A stretch of 64,000 nucleotides of DNA, from positions 125,317 through 189,316 of the forward strand of contig NW_024002876.1 of the NCBI RefSeq assembly GCF_014805625.2, read 5' to 3'. Both the position numbers and the translations under genes were made by a program. Below the pieces are notes generated by a model that worked only from the letters and a program-made list of their open reading frames with translations, was not told the DNA's origin and ran no database searches. The number at the start of each line of letters is the position of its first letter. Positions within the stretch are counted from its first letter, which is position 1. Shown in pieces: positions 57,228 to 64,000 of the stretch. This DNA comes from Glossina fuscipes (lineage: Eukaryota > Arthropoda > Insecta > Diptera > Glossinidae).

Positions 57228-57720
57228 ATAAAGTGTGAATTTAATGTATATGAATTTACTAAACGTTTATGTGAAAAAATCATTTTGGTTTATTGTAAGC
57301 AACAATTGAGCTCTTAGTAAAAGTCTCTCTTTTTGCCCGTTAATCTGTGTTTACAGTTTTCGTTAGTTTTCGCTCTATATTTACAGTGGGCAGGGAAGTG
57401 AGAAATTTGCTTTAATTTTCCTGAAAATTTGCGCCGTGAAAAAAAAACATTTTTTTTTTTTGTTTTTCTTTTTCTTTTTTTTTCCTTCATAAGCTACTTT
57501 TTTTGTTTTCAATGGACATGGATTGTTTATTTACTCCATGTCGTGCGAAAACCGGCCCTGAATCTGAACGATTCATTTCTTGTTGGTTGTGTGATCGTTT
57601 TGGACATGCAAAGTGTGCTGGTATTACCGGCCGTGCTGCTGATGCAGTCCTTGACCCTTCTAAAGGTGGAATTTGTTGAACGGCTGGCCGTAATGACTAA
57701 ACTAAATTCATTTAGAAATA
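57228..57720 (+). mobile_element. 5' end of a second copy of the 41-kb non-LTR element
   Basis: The leader aligns with 41075-41380 (ATTGAGCTCT, AAGTCTCTCTTTTT). At 57511 the frame MDMDCLFTPCRAKTGPESE, then SCWLCDRFGHAKCAGITGR matches the ORF1 start of that element, to TGA at 57677. Sequence after about 57720 is not assigned. Probably truncated at the 3' side. Confidence 0.78.
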
Positions 57721-59371
57721 TTTCATCAGAAATATTTAACTAGTCCATAACAAGAACTAGCTCTGTGCAAACAGTTATAACTACATCTAATACTGCTTCA
57801 AGTAGTTATTTTTGTTCGCTACTATTTGACGTGACCTTATATTTTGTTTGTAGCATATCTGGGGACTATTTTCTCAAACACCCTGCTACGGTGATTAAAG
57901 CCAATCGTCGTATATGTACGTTTTATAAAATGATTTGTTTTCGTTGTGATAAAAACTAGAGTTATTGTCAGTTTCACTTGACGGGAAATGTCTGAAAAAT
58001 CCCAGAGCTCTCACCGGATGAGTTACTTTTTGATTGCTCCATTACAGCAAGAACTTTATTTTGGTATTGATTTCTGAAGGGCTTTTGTCTTATCTGTGGT
58101 AGTATAGGTGTGCTTTGAGAATAGACTGTTCGGATATATATTTGATGGATAAGTGAACACATTCCATTAAAATATTAAAACTATCTTATAGAGGGTGTAA
58201 CTGTGGTGGTTTTATATATTTACCCCGTTATACTTTGGTACTAGGATTATTATTTCTTATGTTATAATTTGAGGTATGGTCATAACACCCTGTGTTATTA
58301 ATATAGAAGTACGAGTCGAAATAGAATGAAGTATGGAATTAGAAGTTGAAGAAGAAAGATACGTTCTATTTCAAGGTTAGGGACGTAATATTATTGGTGA
58401 AAAGGATAAATTGTGAAAAAAGGAGAAAATTGGTGGAAGTGTTAAATTGGCGAAATCCGCTCCATTCTATATCGCTTATCGTTCATTTGCAAATTCAAAT
58501 TTTACACACCTTTATAAAAATGCCAGCTGGTAAGAACTACGTGCAAGAGGTTCTTTCCCAGTTTCAAGAATTTTTGTAGAAAGCTTCTAAAAGGACAACA
58601 GGGTTCGATTCAAACCACGCTCAAAAGCCAAGCGGATTTTTTAAAAGCATCTGACAGATATTTTTAATTTTCATAAAGAAAATCAAAATGGGACATCTAT
58701 TTGCAACATTTACAGCAATACTTTGTTTCATAATCTAAGAACTGCAGATCTACGAAAACCTTTTTTATTAATTGGAGAATCATAACAAGCCACAACAAAA
58801 ACCATCGCATCCATCGTAGAACATTTAAATAAGTGCCATTTGAAACAAAATTAAGGAATCGCATTCAAAAGCAGATGCTAAGTTCCCAACAAAATTTAAA
58901 TCATGTTCCAGTTGTTTTAAATCTCGCGATCAAGACAAGTGCAAGTTCAGAAACGCCATTTGCCATAAATGCGGCACCAAAGGTTATATTGCACCTGTTA
59001 GGTGAAATCAATAAGACGAAGCAAAATTTGTGAACACAAGAAAAAACGATGCTAAATTTAAAAAAAAATTGTTCTATTCCAAATTGGTTGCAGTGCTTCT
59101 GTCCTATTTATTCCTATGAAAAGGTATGAAAATATCAAATATCAATATCAATATCCGCCACTCAGGCGGATCGTAAATTGCAAATTTATGAAAAAAGTAA
59201 TTGTAAATTAATTTAAGAAAAGCAACTCAAAGTTAAAAATAAAAAAGATGTTTTTAGCTAAAAAGATAGGCGCTTTTCAATTAAATTCATGCAGCCACTA
59301 TTGTGAACTCATACCCTTCGCCCTGCATATATGTTAAAATTTTAAACTCTTATTGTGTAAAATTCAATATA

Positions 59372-60473
59372 CAGTAAAAGTTCCTTATTCGCGCTTCCTT
59401 TATTCGAGGTTTCAGGATTAAAAAAATGCGACTCAATTCCCATATATACGGCTATAAATTCCTTTATTCGCGGATTTTTTGTGACTGGTTCCGGAAATGT
59501 TTTGTTTCTGAAGTTGAAACTTATTTCAAAAAAACAGACTTTAGATTTTGAAGCACTTTTAGTTTTGGACAATACACCAGGTCATCCTTGCGAACTTGAA
59601 ACTATGCATCCAAACATAAAAGTCGCATTTTTACCTCCCAACACGTTATGGAATGCAGGAAGAAATTTGACGCAGCAAAATGCATCGTAAACATAAAAGA
59701 ATCATTGGAAGAACTGAAGCCACAAACATTGAAGTCATTCTGAAAAAAACTGTGGCCTGCTCTGACAGCGGAAAATGACGAAGAATGTGTGCAAGTTTAA
59801 ACTTTGACTGCAAATATAGCCGAAACTGCGAATGGAATAGGACGAGATGGGATCGAGAAGATAAAATCACGTGACATTCAGGAAACGCTTGAATCGCAAG
59901 ATGAAGATTTGACTGAAACCGGCTTGGAGGTAATGTTAAAATCACAGCCCATTGAAGAAGAGGCTTCAACAAGCACTTGGAACGTGATATTTAATTTGAA
60001 AAATCTTAGTGAAGGTTTAAGAATGGCAAATGGCGCATGAGCTACGCGATTTCTTTATGAACATTAATCCGTCTATGGAACGAAGCCTTATTTTTAAGAG
60101 GCACATTGCTAATGTGATTGCTGCGTATTAATCTGAATTGAAGGAACTTTTACAAACTGCCAAGCAAGAGAACATTACAAAATTCTTCGAACTATTCTCC
60201 AAGCCTTAAAATATTAATTCAAAATGTTCAAAAACTTTGAAATTTGAAAAAAATTGAAATTTTTATATATTTGATTTTGTTATATTTTGTCATCTAGGAA
60301 CGTATGACAAATCCCATATAAATTACCAGTCCGTATTCACAATTTCTTTTTTATGTTGTCACCTAGGAACGTATCCGCTATAATCCCGTATAAATTACCA
60401 TTCCGTATTCACGGTTTCTGTATTCGCGGCATTTTTATGGAACGTATACCTCGCGAATAAGGAGCTTTTACTG
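59372..60473 (+). mobile_element. Tigger/pogo-like DNA transposon, internally deleted, nested
   Basis: 1,102 bp flanked by TA at 59370-59371 and 60474-60475. The 22-bp terminal inverted repeats begin CAGTAAAAG.TCCTTATTCG and match at 21 positions. A 69-bp tandem duplication near the right end (60290-60427) starts TCAYCTAGGAACGTAT. It encodes the C-terminal half of a pogo-type transposase. It sits between the gag and pol parts of the gypsy-like relic, so it inserted after that element. Confidence 0.9.
59481..60040 (+). pseudogene. pogo/Tigger transposase, C-terminal remnant
   Basis: The first frame has LDFEALLVLDNTPGHPCELE, then HPNIKVAFLPPNT, the second-Asp block of pogo-family DDE transposases. 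The frame then shifts. Text such as TLKSFWKKLWPALTAENDEE (about 59728-59787) continues to about 60040. The DNA-binding half and first catalytic Asp are missing. Confidence 0.82.
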
Positions 60474-60529
60474 TATACAAATGCCACATTTTATAAGCAA
60501 AAATAAAGTAACTGGACCATATAATTACA

Positions 60530-60934
60530 GTTGATGGCATACTATCTGATGAATCTTAAGTAAAAGCCGTAGGTGAATTAAAACCCCCAAGAGATTTGAA
60601 GCAGTTAGAAGTTTTTATGAGAACAGTAAATTACTATCACCAGTTTGTACCTAATTTTGTCATTGTCGCAGAGACTTTATATCTTTTGCGTAGGGAAAAC
60701 AGTAAATGCAAATTGGATACCGCTTAATCAAGAGCGTTTGAACAGTTAAAAGTCCGTAATGCTACTATATTAGCTCGTTTCCAAGAAAAACATTCGATTG
60801 TTGTCGTGACTGATGTCTTTCTTTTTGAATTAGGAGCAATGTTATCGCAGATATATCCTGACAGTTCGCAAAAAATTTATAACGTTCACTTCAAACGCAC
60901 TGCACAAACATTAAATCGAAGACAGATAAATTGA
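60530..60934 (+). pseudogene. gypsy-like pol fragment: RT thumb and RNase H start
   Basis: The frame reads VKAVGELKPPRDLKQLEVFM, then RTVNYYHQFVPNF and AFEQLKV. VVTDVFLFELGAMLSQIYPD follows: the RNase H first motif, Asp present. Two in-frame TAA stops. It corresponds to the tether between RT and RNase H in gypsy polyproteins. Confidence 0.85.
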
Positions 60935-61464
60935 AAAAAACGTATCTATGTTATTATTTTTGGAGTAAAACGCCATTTCCTGTACTGAAGAATCCATATA
61001 CTTTTAAGGGCCCATAAGTATTTTTAATTCTACAAAAATTCCTCCAACAAGGATAGTGCATAAATTGCAGCTATAATCTGTAATCTTGACGGCATGCCAG
61101 TTGAAAAAAATATCGCTCATGACAATGTTGATGGTTTATCAAGATCGCCAATCAATTTCGATGAAGATTCCGATAAGAAAAGCATAAAAGCATGTTAGTT
61201 GAGTTTAAGAAAATATGAAGATATATCTTGCCTACACATTGATTTTATACGAGTACTTATTCTTGAAACTTTGAAAAGTAAACTCTTGCCTCTTTTACAT
61301 GGTAGCCATTAGGGCATTGTTAAGATGAAACAGATAGCCACGTTACTATATTAGTTGATTGGAAAAAATAGAAAAACAAAGTAAACGTAGGCAAAAGCGT
61401 ATGTTTTCACAAGTAAGGTTAGAGAAATCGACATAAATGTAAGCAACAAATATATAAACAGGTA

Positions 61465-62140
61465 AGAAAATTATATTCGACGGGGCCGAATCTCGCATAC
61501 TCACCACTATGCTTTTCGCATTCTACTCTCCTAGTTCTTTTATTTTATACCTATATCGCCGATGTTATTAAAAAAAAATTAATCGCGGTGTCTATCAAAT
61601 TTATTTTAAAATTAACCTATTTTTAGGCAGATAATATATCTTCACAAAATAGTTTTAAACGCTTTCTTCTGTTTGTTTTACAATAAATAAACATTAAACC
61701 TCAAAAAAGAGAAAAAAGAAACTGGACAGGGCCGATTGGTTCCATTTTTATACATAGAGAGTAAAGTTTCCGAGTAACAAGCAAAAATTCAAACATTTTT
61801 GTTTAAAAAAACGGAGTTGTGTTTGGGTTACGCCTCATTGCGCGCTTTTTTTCTGACCAATTTGGACCATTTTCAATACCAGCCTGCGTAGGGGAAGTCC
61901 AAATATTTTCACTAAATTTGAAGTCAGTGTCTTTATTTTTGCGACCACCAGAGAGCCAAAAGCAAACACCACACGGACATTCAGACGCAGACGGACAGAC
62001 ACGGCTAAATCAACTCAGAATTTTACCCTGATCAAGAATAAATATTCTTTGTAGGGTCTCTCAAGCTTCCTTTTAAATGTTTCATACATTATGGAAAAAA
62101 ACAAAATGCGTATAACCCCACCTTACAGTGGTGGGTATAA
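61465..62140 (+). mobile_element. MITE-like dispersed repeat, copy 4 (most complete)
   Basis: The left end has ATATTCGACGGGGCCGAATC then ATACTCACCACT. The right end has CAGTGGTGGGTATAAAAA, whose complement begins TTTTTATACCCACCACTG, so the ends share an inverted ATACYCACCACT. About 680 bp, no coding frame. Matches copies at 18.4, 20.6 and 28.2 kb. Confidence 0.72.
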
Positions 62141-62647
62141 AAAAGGTTTGAAATAGTACAAAATAAACAAAAATATAAAATAAATTGTTTTTATTTCTAG
62201 TTATGCGTTTTTTATGTTTTACTTGTATGTATGTATACAAAACATTACGATTTGCTAATTCCTACCTAGGCTTGTAAAAAGTCAAACCACTCTTTGGCTG
62301 TGGACGAAATGAATCCTTGCTTTATTTTTTGGGCTCGGAATAAAGTTGGAAAGTATTGTAAATGAACTCAATGAAGCCATGCATCTTGTAATGTGGTTAA
62401 ACGTTTTACGAAGCTATGTAGAAATTGCCAAATCAAAGAGATTTGTATGTATACAAAGATATAAAAAAAGAAGAGAAGATAAAAAAGGAAATAAAAACAG
62501 CTTATTTCAAATATAAATGACATTTACTTCACTTAATAGGCCATATCACTTGTTTTTTATGTTACATTTACCGGGTTTAATAATTTTCCAGAAAATAAAA
62601 AAAGGCAATAAAAGCGATTAATTTTCAATTTATAATGTATATGTCAA

Positions 62648-62853
62648 ATTGAAGTGTATTTTATTATTATTATTATTATTATAAATTTAGCCAGAGAATA
62701 TATTCTAGGACTAAAGTCTTAAAGCACTAGCATCTAAGGCTTTCGGCTTTATTAAAAACTCTACCGCACTTGCGATTTGATCCCACGACCTTTGAGTTGA
62801 TAGTCGAGACTCTTGCCTACTCGGTCACTCAGGCGGATTGAAGTGTATTTTAT
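62648..62853 (-). mobile_element. tRNA-derived SINE with 17-bp target-site duplication
   Basis: ATTGAAGTGTATTTTAT occurs at 62648-62664 and 62837-62853. Between them, on the minus strand, the element begins CCGCCTGAGTGACCGAGTAG with an A box (TGACCGAGTAGG, 62827-62816) and a B-box-like GGGATCAAATC (62784-62774). The region between them folds like a tRNA anticodon arm. It ends in (ATA)n/(ATT)n repeats at the insertion edge. About 172 bp. Known of SINEs: Pol III transcription and mobilisation by a partner LINE. Confidence 0.88.
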
Positions 62854-63534
62854 CAAAGAGCAATGTTCAAATAATGAAATGATTAACAAGAGTAAAACGT
62901 TTCCGATGACTTCGCAAAATTTTCTTTCTTTTTTTCAGTAATCAATTTCAATATGGATTTTAGTATTCATACTAATTTTTCGTTATCGTAATTTGTATGT
63001 TAATCTATTAATTTATTCGCTCAAAGTGTATTGCAGTTGTTTACATATACATAAGTATTTGTCCTTTTTTTTAAATGTGTGACAGTGTAAGAAAGAGCGG
63101 TTTTATTGTGTCAACGACGATTTTCGTTTTCTGGTCGCACGCTTATCGCATTACTGCCTCGTCGACTTACGTTATTGCAATCGTCTACGAATACCATAAG
63201 CTTAACATTACCATTCTCGGCAATAAATATTTTCAATTTGTATGAATACGGTAACTATTGCTATTGCCGTGCCAATCTGCTTAGACGGCCTTTCCATGAG
63301 AAACAACGTCTTCATGTCAAAGTTCTTAGTAATTACAAATATTCAGGTATCTGTTAAGAATACTATTTCTCGTGGGCAAATAAATCTAGTTGATAATCAT
63401 TTTTTGTAGTAGAATTAATCGTTTTATAACTAATAAGACAGTTGCAGTCAAGTAGTCAAACAATAAACTTTTCGTATTATTTAATAGGCACCAAACGGAA
63501 ATGGGAAAAAGCATTAAAGCAGTGTGGCCAAATA

Positions 63535-63952
63535 TAACTAAAAAATTCAATAAAGCAATAAAAAATAAAATTCTAAAACAAGAAACCGAAAATTAGAAGA
63601 CTATATAGCAAAAAATTAAAAGAACATATTCACTTAAGTAGTAGAAAAAAAGTGCTGAAACAACAAAGTGAAAACTAGAAAAGTAAGTAAAGAAAAACGA
63701 TTAAAAATCCATGATAGTAGCTAAAAAAATAAAAAAGAAGAAAGAAAAACTACAAAAAAATAAATAAGTTATAATTTTCTAAACTAAAAGTTGAAAATTC
63801 CACAAAGTAACACAAAATAAGTACAGAATAACAACATCGTGAAATCCTTCTACAATATACGACGCAGCCTGCAATCTCCTGGTAACTTTCAACGTTTCCA
63901 GAAATTTAGAAACCATGCCAACGATCAACATCTACTATAGCTGCATGCTCGA
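63535..63952 (+). other. possible A-rich 5' leader and first coding exon of a downstream gene
   Basis: An A-rich stretch (63535-63840) typical of fly leaders is followed by AAACCATGCC with an ATG at 63915. The 12 codons MPTINIYYSCML follow, then a good donor GA|GTAAGC at 63953. No homology is recognised from so short a peptide; the next exon would lie outside the window. Confidence 0.3.
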
Positions 63953-64000
63953 GTAAGCAATTATTTCTTTTTGTCAAACAAATTTTATTCAAATTTAATT

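Larger units (their letters stand above)
58515..61410 (+). mobile_element. decayed gypsy-like LTR retrotransposon (gag-pol), interrupted
   Basis: Gag start MPAGKNYVQEVLSQFQEFL (58519) and gag end with a zinc-knuckle remnant CHKCGTKGY (about 58960-58985; the His is replaced). After the nested element come an RT thumb/RNase H piece (60530-60934), an RNase H end NVDGLSRSP (about 61130) and an integrase zinc-finger remnant GIVKMKQIATLLY (about 61312-61355). The RT catalytic region is missing. LTRs not located. Order and motifs fit Ty3/gypsy. Confidence 0.75.

Noticed and set aside
62755..62845. A functional tRNA gene on the minus strand
   Set aside because: The A/B boxes are present but there is no paired acceptor stem, and the unit is longer, has an (ATA)n tail and is flanked by a target duplication. 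It is a SINE.

Overview
The window is nuclear DNA from an insect, most likely a higher (brachyceran) fly. It is AT-rich, has GT/AG introns, and carries the 3' half of the synaptic-vesicle priming gene unc-13 on the + strand, with a protein that reads almost residue for residue like the Drosophila one. I cannot place the fly to family from sequence alone.

1-34,700 is unc-13. Sixteen coding exons (1132 to 34360) join in phase into 1,056 codons that end in a stop. They encode the end of the linker before C2B, the Ca2+-binding C2B domain, the MUN domain (exons 4-12) and the non-Ca2+-type C2C domain with the C-terminal tail. The core exons (21.8-27.2 kb) are mostly separated by introns of 58-90 bp. 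Five introns are long (1.9, 2.9, 3.7, 7.1 and 13.3 kb) and hold transposon relics: a nearly complete mariner, a minus-strand gypsy-like LTR element, a minus-strand mariner fragment, several copies of a MITE-like family, and an I-clade non-LTR copy ending about 60 bp before the last exon.

34.7-41.0 kb is AT-rich intergenic DNA with no convincing gene. 41.1-46.3 kb is a nearly full-length but decayed non-LTR retrotransposon (PHD-like finger, ORF1, APE endonuclease, reverse transcriptase). Its ORF1 is split by a 0.9-kb insertion bracketed by a 13-bp target duplication. 46.7-47.1 kb has two short exon-like islands of uncertain strand. 49.2-53.4 kb holds a GC-rich block, a minus-strand reverse-transcriptase fragment and a second I-clade element with a CCHC-knuckle ORF1. 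55.4-57.1 kb (minus) is a broken Gln/Asn-rich coding sequence I cannot name. 57.2-57.7 kb is the 5' end of a second copy of the 41-kb element. 58.5-61.4 kb is a decayed gypsy-like gag-pol with a TA-flanked Tigger/pogo element nested in it, followed by a MITE-like copy. 62.66-62.84 kb is a tRNA-derived SINE with a 17-bp target duplication. The last 500 bp look like an A-rich leader plus a possible first coding exon of another gene.

No prokaryotic system, CRISPR array or functional tRNA/rRNA gene was seen. The main biology is a deeply conserved synaptic gene in transposon-dense DNA with well-preserved nested insertions. Exon boundaries come from reading splice sites and phases by eye; transposon family names rest on motif recognition, not database searches.
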